From: Firmicutes bacterium CAG:631
GTDB lineage: Bacteria > Bacillota_I > Bacilli_A > RFN20 > CAG-631
Assembly: GCA_000433015.1 (NCBI GenBank)
Contig: HF998010.1
Span: forward strand, 36,837 to 100,836
DNA: 64,000 nucleotides
Direction of reading: 5' to 3'
Part shown: positions 1-7,842 of the stretch, one piece after another
Position numbering within the stretch: the first letter of the stretch is position 1
Layout of the letters: each line of letters starts with the position of its first letter
The notes under the pieces: model-generated
The model's input: the letters and a program-made list of their open reading frames with translations, nothing else
What the model was told of the DNA's origin: nothing
The model's database searches: none
Translations under genes and position numbers: made by a program

Positions 1-1311
1 ATTATCGTAAACCATATAGTTTTCACTATTAGATTCAAATTCAATATTAGAGCAGCTAACAAATGGATTATATCCAATGGATTCAAGTGTTTTTGGAAGA
101 ACTATCTTTCTAATTCCTTTACAATTCCAAAATGAATTTCTACAAATTCTCTTAACATCTTTTAGAACTAGGCAATCGGTATTAATTGAATTAAGACAAC
201 CAATTACTGATGAATAATCTTTATCATAAATAACAGAATCATCGATGTGATAATAATCAGATTTATTAACTAGATTAATCTTTGTGCATCCAGAGAATGG
301 ATTGTTTTCTAATTTAATGATTGATGATGGGATGATTACTTCTTTAAGATTATCACATAGATAAAATGAATGCTTTCCTAAGATTCTACATCCTTCTTTT
401 ATTTCATATCTATCATCTTTTTTAGAAATAGGATAATAAATAAGTCTTGTAAAATCTCTATTATATAAAACACCATCAACTAAATTGAAATATGGTGATT
501 CATTATTTACTTCTATATTAGGACATCCAGCAAAAGGATTATTACCCATAAACTTTACATTTTTGGGGATATTAACCTTTCTAAGGTTAGATGAATTATA
601 GAATGTGTCACCTGAAATATTAACTAATGTATCTGGAAGAATTACTTCTTTAATTACTTGATTATCCCAGAATAAACATGGTGCCAATTCAGTAACACCT
701 TCAGGAACTACAACTATACTTTTATTACCAGTATATTTAGTTGCTACTCCAGCCTTAACAATGAAATCATCTGAGATAATATCACTAGAATTATACAAAT
801 TATAATTATCTAATCTTGATTCACTTTCAAAGATGCCATGATTATAGATAGATCCATCAGCAGTTTTAATTGATGTTCTTCTTTCAATTACTCCACTGAT
901 TAATCTAGACTCGTAAGAAATAGATTTGAATGTATCTTTCTTGAATTCTATTTTATCTTCTTCAAGATTGTTCCATTCATAGCATTTAATGTATAAATCT
1001 TTGCAGTAAATGTCATACTCGTTATCAAGATCAATAATTATCTCACTATACTTATATCCCATAGTCAATAATTTATCGATACATTCTAAGATAACAAAAC
1101 TTTTATGTGTTGTTAGAAGTAAAGTTTCTCCATTAACAATAGAAATCTTATTACCTAAATCAACCTGTTGCTTATCGGCATTAATCTCAACTTTAAGGTT
1201 ATTATTGTAAACTTTAGTAAATATACCTTTATTAAGCTCTTCAAAGCCTAAAGCCCAATAAAGGACCTCGTACTTCATATCCTTTGCAAGTCTTAAATTA
1301 TCAACATTCAT
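1..1311 (-). CDS. BspA-type leucine-rich-repeat protein (partial, 3' end outside window)
   Basis: Reading the minus strand from an ATG at 1311 gives an uninterrupted frame of 437 codons to the window edge, so the C-terminus is missing. Residues 1-130 form an unrecognised N-terminal region. From about residue 190 there are degenerate leucine-rich repeats of the BspA/LRR_5 type, with units such as VIKEVILPDTLVNI, NLRKVNIPKNVKFM and GIRKIVLPKTLESI separated by segments ending in FAGC or FSGC. There is no signal peptide at this start, which is unusual because many BspA-like proteins are surface-exposed. It begins 4 bases after the thymidylate-kinase-like gene and so is the last visible gene of the nrd operon. 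Function unknown; the repeats suggest protein binding. Confidence 0.8.
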   Translation of the reverse strand, partial: MNVDNLRLAKDMKYEVLYWALGFEELNKGIFTKVYNNNLKVEINADKQQVDLGNKISIVNGETLLLTTHKSFVILECIDKLLTMGYKYSEIIIDLDNEYDIYCKDLYIKCYEWNNLEEDKIEFKKDTFKSISYESRLISGVIERRTSIKTADGSIYNHGIFESESRLDNYNLYNSSDIISDDFIVKAGVATKYTGNKSIVVVPEGVTELAPCLFWDNQVIKEVILPDTLVNISGDTFYNSSNLRKVNIPKNVKFMGNNPFAGCPNIEVNNESPYFNLVDGVLYNRDFTRLIYYPISKKDDRYEIKEGCRILGKHSFYLCDNLKEVIIPSSIIKLENNPFSGCTKINLVNKSDYYHIDDSVIYDKDYSSVIGCLNSINTDCLVLKDVKRICRNSFWNCKGIRKIVLPKTLESIGYNPFVSCSNIEFESNSENYMVYDN

Positions 1312-1315
1312 TCTA

Positions 1316-1891
1316 TTAAAGCACCTCGATTCTCTTCAAAATTTCATCAACTACTGTTTCAACATCTTTATTTGTTGTATCTATAACAATATATTCAAGT
1401 TTCTTGGCTTCACAAAAATATATCATTCTCTCATATGCCTTTTCACTTTTACCAACTTTAGCAATATCAGAATCATTAATATCCCTTTTCTTAAGGCGAG
1501 CTAGTATTGCTTCTGGTGTAGCATATAGAATTACAGTAAGTTTTGGTTTTCCAATTTTCTTTAAGATTAGATTATATATATCTTTATTATATGTTGTACC
1601 ACTCCAACAATAATTTGAAACTATATGACGATCAGTAACAATATTTTGATCTTTGAATTTCTCATAAAGATAAATATTATTTAATCCATAATACCAAGCA
1701 GTAAAGTTTCTATTAGGATTAGCATTTACTCTTTTAGCAACTTTCTGATATTGTTTAATCTCATCATCACTATCATCTAGTAAATAATGCAATGGCTTTT
1801 CAACAAATATATATCCTAGTTTCTCAGCAAGCAATTTACATGTAGTTGATTTACCAACTCCATCCATACCCTCAATTGATATATGGTTCAT
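1316..1891 (-). CDS. thymidylate kinase-like P-loop nucleoside/nucleotide kinase
   Basis: This 191-residue protein has an N-terminal Walker A loop (GMDGVGKST, residues 8-16), a TDRH motif near residue 88 matching the DR(Y/H) signature of thymidylate kinases, and a lid-like RLKKRD segment near residue 136. Family members phosphorylate dTMP or a related deoxynucleotide in the cytosol. It overlaps the metallophosphoesterase gene by 20 bases and has an AAGGAAG ribosome site inside it, so the two are probably co-translated. Its place in an operon with anaerobic ribonucleotide reductase fits dNTP supply. It is shorter than a typical Tmk (about 205-215) and could be a deoxynucleoside kinase-like variant, so no gene symbol is given. 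Confidence 0.75.
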   Translation of the reverse strand: MNHISIEGMDGVGKSTTCKLLAEKLGYIFVEKPLHYLLDDSDDEIKQYQKVAKRVNANPNRNFTAWYYGLNNIYLYEKFKDQNIVTDRHIVSNYCWSGTTYNKDIYNLILKKIGKPKLTVILYATPEAILARLKKRDINDSDIAKVGKSEKAYERMIYFCEAKKLEYIVIDTTNKDVETVVDEILKRIEVL

Positions 1892-2438
1892 CCTTGTTTA
1901 CTTCCTTAAATTTCATTAATTCTTTTAATGTTCTTGGCTCAAAGTCTATTACATCGACTCCAGCATTATATGCTTTTAAGTTTTTATAATAGTCTTTCAT
2001 TAATTTATAAGCATAGCCATTTTTTTCGGTTTTATTATGGATATGTCCATAAACTAAAAGTTCATCTCTATTGAACTCCATCCAATCCATAAGTGGATAA
2101 TGACAAACACAAACTTTATAATCACCATCAATAATTAGATCAATAAACTTGATGGATTCAAATACATTAGATTTCTTAATAGCATCTATCATATCATGGT
2201 CATGATTTCCTACTATAAGGTGCTTATGACCTTTTAATTTTTTAAAGATATCTATAGTAGATGGATCATCATCTTTGCCTATATCACCAAGAACATAAAC
2301 AATGTCTGTATCTTTAACTTTATTATTCCATTTTTTGATAATTGTTTCTTTCATTTCATCAAGTGATTCAAATGGTCTCTTACATTTATCAAATATCTTT
2401 TGGTCATTAAAATGAGTATCGGAAATGTAATATATCAT
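1872..2438 (-). CDS. calcineurin-like metallophosphoesterase
   Basis: The 188-residue protein carries the full set of two-metal phosphoesterase motifs: SDTHF at residues 6-10, VLGDIG near 50, VGNHDHD near 77, CHYPL near 112 and GHIH near 131. Small single-domain members hydrolyse phosphodiester or phosphomonoester bonds; the substrate cannot be read from the sequence. Its ATG follows the stop of the preceding 50-residue gene directly, with an AGGAGA ribosome site inside that gene, and it overlaps the kinase gene downstream. It therefore belongs to the nrd operon, where a nucleotide or cyclic phosphate substrate is plausible. Confidence 0.85.
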   Translation of the reverse strand: MIYYISDTHFNDQKIFDKCKRPFESLDEMKETIIKKWNNKVKDTDIVYVLGDIGKDDDPSTIDIFKKLKGHKHLIVGNHDHDMIDAIKKSNVFESIKFIDLIIDGDYKVCVCHYPLMDWMEFNRDELLVYGHIHNKTEKNGYAYKLMKDYYKNLKAYNAGVDVIDFEPRTLKELMKFKEVNKDEPYIN

Positions 2439-2591
2439 CTATTTCTTTCTCCTAAAAAGAAACTCACCATAAACTCCATTTCCTTTTACATAGCCATTAG
2501 ACAAAATGGTTTCGTATCCATCATCTTCAACAATAGCACTAATAGAATTTCTAAATTTTTCAGTTAATGGAATTCCTTCAAATTTTTTCAT
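2439..2591 (-). CDS. small conserved-looking protein, 50 residues
   Basis: A 50-codon minus-strand frame lies in the only gap of the nrd operon. It starts 2 bases after the nrdD stop with a good ribosome site (GGAGG, 11 bases upstream) and ends exactly where the metallophosphoesterase ATG begins. The product starts MKKFEGIPLTEKFRN and ends in FLFRRKK; it is charged and has no membrane segment or signal. The perfect packing between two real genes and the clean ribosome site support it as a gene. I do not recognise the family. The context suggests a role with the reductase or phosphoesterase, but that is a guess. Confidence 0.6.
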   Translation of the reverse strand: MKKFEGIPLTEKFRNSISAIVEDDGYETILSNGYVKGNGVYGEFLFRRKK

Positions 2592-2593
2592 CC

Positions 2594-4288
2594 TTAATTT
2601 TCCCTCCTATTCTTTTCTTCTGCTTTCTTGCCTTTAGTAAACCCATCTAAGATTTCTAAATAACCAGATACTCTTCTAATTCTAGTTATATTCTTTGATT
2701 TACATTTAGGGCAGAAATCAAATACACCAGTTGTTCCACAATCATTACATACATCTTTAGGAAAATTGAAGCCTAGATAATGCACACCTGCTTCAACCGC
2801 TATATTGATATATTCTTCTAGCGATTCTTCATTACCTAGTGGGGCTTCACCTAGTTCAATATATGTAATACATCCACCATTACAAATTTCATGGAATAAT
2901 CCTTCAAGTTGAATCTTCTTATATCCTGGAAGTCTAGAATCAACATCAATATGGAATGAATTTGTATAATAACCTTTAGAGAAAATATCTACATCAAGCT
3001 TATATAAATCTTTATCGAAATCAATGAATCTACCACTAATTAATTCACCTGAAGTTGCAAGTAATGAGAAATTAAGCTTGTATTCATTCTTTAAGAAATC
3101 GCAATAATCTCTCATATGCTTTACGAAGCCCAAAGTCATAATATAATTATCCATGCTTGAATAATACTTTGAACCAGTAATAACTTCTATAGCTTCACTT
3201 AATCCAATGAACCCTAATGATAATGTACCATGTTTGAATACTTCTTCCAAATTATCTTTAAAGTCCTCACACCATAGATGATAAGAACTATTTGTTGGAA
3301 AATCATCAGGAGTTCTTTTACAAACCTTATGATATCTATCAAGTAAGATATCTTTTGTAACTCTCGCCACTTCATCCCATTTTGATTTAAGAAGATCAAA
3401 TTTTTCATCAATTGATAATTCTTTATTATTCTTATCAATCTCTAAAGCAAGTCTAGGAAGATTAATAGAAATATTAGTGATATTACCTCTACCCATTGCA
3501 CCATCTTCACCATAAAGGTCGGATACAACTCTAGTCCTACATCCCATTACTGATAATCTTTCAGGATTTGTTTCTTTATCACCTTTACAATCACAAAGTA
3601 GATAAGTAGGAATCATCTTTTTAGACGAGCAATTTAGAGCTAATTTAAGTAGATCATAATTAGGATCATTTGTTTTATTATTTATTCCATCAACTACTTT
3701 AAATACGATATTTGGTTTAAATACCATATCACCTAATTTCAAGAATCTATCAATTACTTCATGAGCGATGAATCTAGCACATTCATTTTTAGCTAAACCA
3801 ATATTTAAAGTTACGTAATAACTAGTTTGACCCATTCTTGAGTGATTCACATTACACCATAATATTAATTCAGCAATTGAATCACTAATTAAATCTTTAT
3901 ACTTTGAATAATCAATTTCAAGTGTAGACAAGATTTCAGCTATTTCATTATCGAAATTAGCAAATGCCATACCACCAGATTGTTCATTACCTAGTTTAGT
4001 AAATAAATCTTTGATAAATTCAAACAAATGAATGATTTTTCCTTGTCCACTAAACATCTTGAATTCATCATATGGGAACTTATTGATGATATCAAATGTT
4101 AAACAATTATAAGTTAAATCATATGCATCCAAATCATGAATGTGAATTGCACCTGTTCTATGTAAATCTGCCCATTCTTTTGGAAGACTATTTAATATCT
4201 TATTTTTATATTCTTTTTCACCTACGTTATATACGTATCCAACATAACTAGTTCTATTAGCAGCATTATCATTATTTAGTTGTTTCAT
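2594..4288 (-). CDS. nrdD: anaerobic (class III) ribonucleoside-triphosphate reductase, short form without ATP-cone
   Basis: This is the glycyl-radical enzyme that reduces ribonucleotides to deoxyribonucleotides under anoxia. The catalytic cysteines are at C62 (NCLTFD) and C250 (MGCRTR). The C-terminal zinc site has Cys514/517 and Cys526/529, and the radical-bearing glycine is G542 in RRVSGYL. At 564 residues it lacks the roughly 100-residue N-terminal ATP-cone of most NrdD proteins; the sequence begins almost at the barrel (DNAANRTSY). The allosteric on/off switch is therefore probably missing, as in some phage-type or alternative reductases. Its ATG lies inside the end of nrdG with an AAGGAGG ribosome site, so the pair is translationally coupled. 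Confidence 0.95.
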   Translation of the reverse strand: MKQLNNDNAANRTSYVGYVYNVGEKEYKNKILNSLPKEWADLHRTGAIHIHDLDAYDLTYNCLTFDIINKFPYDEFKMFSGQGKIIHLFEFIKDLFTKLGNEQSGGMAFANFDNEIAEILSTLEIDYSKYKDLISDSIAELILWCNVNHSRMGQTSYYVTLNIGLAKNECARFIAHEVIDRFLKLGDMVFKPNIVFKVVDGINNKTNDPNYDLLKLALNCSSKKMIPTYLLCDCKGDKETNPERLSVMGCRTRVVSDLYGEDGAMGRGNITNISINLPRLALEIDKNNKELSIDEKFDLLKSKWDEVARVTKDILLDRYHKVCKRTPDDFPTNSSYHLWCEDFKDNLEEVFKHGTLSLGFIGLSEAIEVITGSKYYSSMDNYIMTLGFVKHMRDYCDFLKNEYKLNFSLLATSGELISGRFIDFDKDLYKLDVDIFSKGYYTNSFHIDVDSRLPGYKKIQLEGLFHEICNGGCITYIELGEAPLGNEESLEEYINIAVEAGVHYLGFNFPKDVCNDCGTTGVFDFCPKCKSKNITRIRRVSGYLEILDGFTKGKKAEEKNRREN

Positions 4289-4724
4289 CCTTAGATACCT
4301 CCTTAAAGATTTGATTTTCTGAACCTACAAAAGGTTTAATTGTTGTTTTTAATTCTTGAATAAAATTACCAGTCTTTAAATACTTAAGCTTTGTAATAAT
4401 TTCGGGAGGAACCTCATCTCTTGTGTGTCCTGTATACAAAGCTATATCAAAGCCTTCTTCAGCAAGTCTGTCAATAAGTTTTACTAATTCATCTTTTTGA
4501 ACCAATGGCTCACCTCCAGAAATAGTTATTTTCTTATTAAATACTTTTTGCTTCAATTCATTTACTAAGTCATCAATACTTACTTCTTTGCCTTTATTGA
4601 TGTCCCATGTGGATTTATTTTGACATCCTTTACAATGAATGTTGCATCCTTGCATAAATAGTACAGTTCTAATTCCAGGACCATCAACATGAGAATTATT
4701 ATATTTAATAGAATTAATACGCAT
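4272..4724 (-). CDS. nrdG: anaerobic ribonucleotide reductase activating protein (radical SAM)
   Basis: The 150-residue protein is the activase that installs the glycyl radical on NrdD using S-adenosylmethionine and a [4Fe-4S] cluster. The cluster-binding cysteines are C27, C31 and C34 (CNIHCKGC, CX3CX2C), preceded by the typical DGPGIRT segment and followed by SGGEPL near residue 69. Length is normal for NrdG. The gene overlaps nrdD by 17 bases and the upstream 141-residue gene by 11 bases. The order nrdG-nrdD is the reverse of many chromosomal operons, which put nrdD first. Confidence 0.95.
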   Translation of the reverse strand: MRINSIKYNNSHVDGPGIRTVLFMQGCNIHCKGCQNKSTWDINKGKEVSIDDLVNELKQKVFNKKITISGGEPLVQKDELVKLIDRLAEEGFDIALYTGHTRDEVPPEIITKLKYLKTGNFIQELKTTIKPFVGSENQIFKEVSKDETTK

Positions 4725-5139
4725 AGCAGTAATCCTCCTTCTTTGAAGATTTTTCTAAAATTTTGAATTTTCTTAATTTATAAGCAACTCTATCTTTTCT
4801 TGCTTGTTTATCAAATGATTGTTTTACATTATGTAGATCAGCAACCATTCTTTCAGCTAGATTAACTATTAGATTTTGTTCTTGTCTTGAATGACATTTT
4901 AAATAAGGATCATTATCATTGATTTCTTTTATTTCTAAGAATTCTTCTAATGTAATGCATCTTACATCTAGAATTGCATCCTTATGATCGTGTTTAACTC
5001 TTGGAAATTGTCTTACCTTTTTAGCTGCTTCTTTACCTGATTCAGCTACTACTGCAAATTTAACTGGAATATAGTTTTTTCTACCTACATGTCCACATTT
5101 AGCGATTACCATAAAATACTTTTCAAATTCATTTTTCAT
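4714..5139 (-). CDS. conserved hypothetical protein, 141 residues, first gene of the nrd operon
   Basis: I chose the ATG at 5139 because GGAGG lies 8 bases upstream; a GTG at 5160 in the same frame would place that ribosome site inside the gene. The protein is basic and soluble, with no signal or membrane segment. Its N-terminal half contains a KCGHVGRKNYIPVKFAVVA stretch followed by a lysine- and arginine-rich segment; the C-terminal half looks helical. No catalytic motif is evident. It overlaps nrdG by 11 bases, so it is part of the anaerobic reductase operon. I do not recognise a function. Confidence 0.75.
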   Translation of the reverse strand: MKNEFEKYFMVIAKCGHVGRKNYIPVKFAVVAESGKEAAKKVRQFPRVKHDHKDAILDVRCITLEEFLEIKEINDNDPYLKCHSRQEQNLIVNLAERMVADLHNVKQSFDKQARKDRVAYKLRKFKILEKSSKKEDYCYAY

Positions 5140-5190
5140 TGTCTTGTCCTCCAATTTCACTTATAGTTTATCAAGCAATAATTCTTCTCG

Positions 5191-5304
5191 ATAGGACGCC
5201 GTTTGCACTACCTCTTTCTTCCCATCAAATCGACGAATTATTAACTTTTACACCTCCATTTTAGTTTGAAATTGGAGTCCTTCATAGGACGCTATTTGCA
5301 CTAC
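5191..5304. repeat. pair of 21-bp direct repeats upstream of the nrd operon
   Basis: Two 21-base copies (5191-5211 and 5284-5304) match at 19 of 21 positions and begin 93 bases apart. The shared plus-strand core is ataggacgc(c/t)(g/a)tttgcac, followed by tac. They lie in the leader between the XRE regulator and the first gene of the nrd operon, downstream of an AT-rich tract (5336-5358) that probably holds the promoter. On the minus strand each copy can be read as GTG CAA A.. GCG TCC TAT within a short frame, so they could be remnants of a duplicated small gene rather than operators. Confidence 0.55.
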
Positions 5305-5389
5305 TAATTATCGATGAGTTTGTTATCTTATGTTATCTTATATATATATATATATATTGATAAAGGTGCCTGAGCCAAATTTAGGCGTA

Positions 5390-5420
5390 AAAAAAAGGAG
5401 CCTCCTATTTAAGAAGCTCC
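5390..5420 (-). terminator. intrinsic terminator of the XRE regulator gene
   Basis: On the minus strand, GAGCTTCT pairs with GGAGGCTC (two G-U wobbles) around a short AT loop and is followed by a run of eight T residues. The stem overlaps the last codons and stop of the regulator gene. Confidence 0.65.
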
Positions 5421-5623
5421 ATAAAATCTATTTCTAAAACCTCAGCAATATACATAATAGTAGATAAACTATTAACACCATGTTTAATCCATCTACGGAT
5501 TACTGAAGGGTCTTGACCCATACCATCCAAAGCGAAAGAAACCTGTGTTTTATACTTAGATTCAGAAATAAATTTTTTAAGATTTTGACCAACCTTAGCT
5601 AGTCTTTCATCTACTTGTGTCAT
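5405..5623 (-). CDS. XRE-like small helix-turn-helix regulator
   Basis: The ATG at 5623 (72 residues) is preferred because GGAGG is 8 bases upstream; a TTG two codons earlier is less likely. The product resembles a single Cro/XRE domain, with a helix-turn-helix in the middle (QDPSVIRRWIKHGVNSLSTI) and a C-terminal helix typical of the fold (AEVLEIDFMELLK). It probably binds DNA as a dimer. It lies between the large accessory operon and the nrd operon, both on the same strand, and could regulate either. It has its own terminator. Confidence 0.75.
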   Translation of the reverse strand: MTQVDERLAKVGQNLKKFISESKYKTQVSFALDGMGQDPSVIRRWIKHGVNSLSTIMYIAEVLEIDFMELLK

Positions 5624-5698
5624 ATGCAATACCTCCTTTGCGAAGGTATGTTTGTACCAATGCTCCAGAGTATTCTTCTGACACGCTTATATTATATC

Positions 5699-5732
5699 AA
5701 AAAAAGGACCAAATTTCCATCAATTCGGCCCT
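5699..5732 (-). terminator. intrinsic terminator ending the seven-gene accessory operon
   Basis: On the minus strand a 10-bp stem (5723-5732 with 5707-5716, two G-U wobbles) with a six-base loop is followed by seven T residues. It lies 28 bases past the stop of the membrane-protein gene. Confidence 0.75.
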
Positions 5733-5760
5733 ATCTATATAACACTATTTTCAATTTTGT

Positions 5761-7032
5761 TTATCTATCAAATTTATAATATTTTCCGTTATAGTAGTAT
5801 GAATACTTTCCATCTAATCTTGAATGGTATTTATGACTTGTTTTTATATAACCCTCATAAAATAATATACCGTCAGCAACAACAACTATTAATAATGGTA
5901 ATGCATATACGTTACCATCATTTGCAGATAAAGCAAATATTGCTATCATCATTCCAACCCATATAGTTAATAGATTCATAAGAAATGCAAATATTCCCAT
6001 AATGCTAAATCTTTCTTCTGATACAACATTTCCATCAGAATTTAATCTATTCTTTTCTCTATGAGCATTTAAAAGTGACGAACACTTAATCTTATCTTTT
6101 TGTACAAATGCTTTTACAACCAATAATACTCCAAATATTAATGGGAATATAAAAGGAAATAACCAATACCATTCGCCAAGTATTGAAACTACCACCCCTG
6201 CAGCTGAGACCATTGCTATAAGTGCTCCCAAAATCAAATTAGATTTATTAATTCTTTTTGAAATAACTTTATCATTATATTCAAAATACATTTGTCCATT
6301 GATTTTAATTTCTTTTATTTCTTCAAAAGATAAATCATTTTTTGGCTTTGCAGCAGCTTTATTATCTTCAACTAATTTGTCATAGTTAATATCATAATCT
6401 TTTGATGCAAGGCATGTTAACTCTTCAAATACTTCTTTAGTAATTTTTAAAGATATCTTTTTTGTTAATTCAATCAAACTCAAGCAATCTTCAACAAGCA
6501 TTATGTTGAAATCTTTAATCGCTTTTAATTCTACATTTTTTATCTCGTTGTAGACATTTAAAAAGTACTCTTCAAGAACATAAATATAATCAGAATCAGT
6601 ATCATCATATTCCTTTTTATATTTAAAATAATGGTCCTTAGTCTTAAGCATATTATCTTCTATTATTTCAATACACCTGGACATTTCAGATTCTTTTTTA
6701 TCACTATCTAATTCTAAACTATTAATATATCTAATTGTTGAAATAATGATTTTTTCAGTTTGTTCAGGAACTTTAGTCCAAAAAAACATATCATGATAGC
6801 CTTTAAAATTACATAATGATGCATATAATGGTGCTTCCCAATCTAAAGGGTTTAATAGGCTGATATGATTATAATATTTTTGAGCAGTTTGAAAATCACC
6901 ATAATCCCATGTCCTTTTAGCTAGGGCATATAAATCATTTATGCTAATACCTTCAAGTCTTTGAGATATATCTTCAATTTGTTCTCCTTGCTTATCAAGT
7001 TTTTCAAATACATTTTGAGGCTTATTTTCCAT
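5761..7032 (-). CDS. helical-repeat protein with four C-terminal membrane helices
   Basis: This 423-residue protein has a soluble N-terminal region with one TPR-like helical hairpin (about residues 30-80, DLYALAKRTWDYGDFQTAQKYY) and more helices to about 235. Four hydrophobic segments follow, around residues 267-290, 293-312, 347-370 and 378-396, with a Tyr-rich cytosolic tail. It has no signal peptide. It is the last gene of a seven-gene run, overlaps the upstream gene by 11 bases and ends at a terminator. In a cassette that also encodes a nucleotidyltransferase and a HEPN protein, a membrane effector role is plausible but unproven. I do not recognise the family. Confidence 0.7.
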   Translation of the reverse strand: MENKPQNVFEKLDKQGEQIEDISQRLEGISINDLYALAKRTWDYGDFQTAQKYYNHISLLNPLDWEAPLYASLCNFKGYHDMFFWTKVPEQTEKIIISTIRYINSLELDSDKKESEMSRCIEIIEDNMLKTKDHYFKYKKEYDDTDSDYIYVLEEYFLNVYNEIKNVELKAIKDFNIMLVEDCLSLIELTKKISLKITKEVFEELTCLASKDYDINYDKLVEDNKAAAKPKNDLSFEEIKEIKINGQMYFEYNDKVISKRINKSNLILGALIAMVSAAGVVVSILGEWYWLFPFIFPLIFGVLLVVKAFVQKDKIKCSSLLNAHREKNRLNSDGNVVSEERFSIMGIFAFLMNLLTIWVGMMIAIFALSANDGNVYALPLLIVVVADGILFYEGYIKTSHKYHSRLDGKYSYYYNGKYYKFDR

Positions 7033-7831
7033 TTTTAATCGCCTCCAACTTTAATCTTTCAGCTGCTAGTTCTTCATCAGTAATTTCTCTACCATCAATT
7101 AATTTAGATGTTCTTCTAGCAATTATTCTATTTTCAACTAAATAATCCTGCATGTTATTGAGCATATCAATAGTCTTATTTAGTTTTTCTTCCATAGAAT
7201 TTAACTTAATATCTTTTAATATGCTGATTTGAGCTTGTAACCTTTGATTTTGTTCATCAAGATTTAAAAGTTCAATATCTTTGATAGATAATAATGATTT
7301 ATATTGTTCTAAGTCCTGTTCAGATAATTTGTTGTTGTCGTATGCTTCCTTCAATTCATCTTTAAGTTTTAATACTTCTTCTCTATATTCATTATTTAAC
7401 CTTTCAGTTTCACCATATATTGACGAAAAATAATCAGCATCAAATTCAACATTGATTGCTTTTATAAATGTTAAGTAGTAATTAACTAAACTGAAATATA
7501 CTTTCAAATAATTAATGATACTTTCAACACCAAGAGTCTTCTCTTTTTTGTGTTTATGGTCATTACATTTCTTAATATAATCAGGAAGCTTATTATATGT
7601 ATAGTCATCTAGTTTTAATACAACAAGTAAAAAATTCTTAATAGATTCTTCTTTTACTAAATAGCCACAAGTTCTTGAATCATCGTAAGCAATATTATTC
7701 TCATCAAGAATGTATTTAATTGTTGCTTCTAGAAGATCTAAATAAGAATCATAAAAGGAATTACTTTTAGATTTGATATTTCTTTCTAATGTATTAAATC
7801 TTGTTGTAAGTGAATCATTAAACAATTGCAT
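7022..7831 (-). CDS. helical/coiled-coil protein, possible HEPN-like N-terminal domain
   Basis: The 269-residue protein is all-helical. Residues 25-125 form a bundle containing a polar CNDHKHKKEK segment (89-98) in a position reminiscent of the His-containing loop of DUF4145/HEPN-like domains, though a full Rx4-6H motif is not present. Residues 140-230 are a long predicted coiled coil (NEYREEVLKLKDELKEAYD and onwards). It has a good GGAGG ribosome site, starts 11 bases after the HEPN gene and overlaps the membrane-protein gene. It may link the HEPN/nucleotidyltransferase pair to the membrane protein; no enzymatic function can be assigned. Confidence 0.6.
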   Translation of the reverse strand: MQLFNDSLTTRFNTLERNIKSKSNSFYDSYLDLLEATIKYILDENNIAYDDSRTCGYLVKEESIKNFLLVVLKLDDYTYNKLPDYIKKCNDHKHKKEKTLGVESIINYLKVYFSLVNYYLTFIKAINVEFDADYFSSIYGETERLNNEYREEVLKLKDELKEAYDNNKLSEQDLEQYKSLLSIKDIELLNLDEQNQRLQAQISILKDIKLNSMEEKLNKTIDMLNNMQDYLVENRIIARRTSKLIDGREITDEELAAERLKLEAIKNGK

Positions 7832-7842
7832 ATTTTTGCCTC

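Noticed and set aside
1010-1210. Plus-strand ORF of 66 codons
   Set aside because: Opposite the leucine-rich-repeat gene, which stays open over 1.3 kb.
5336-5358. TA-dinucleotide run as a specific regulatory element
   Set aside because: Simple AT tract; it may contain the nrd promoter but no defined -35/-10 pair can be singled out.
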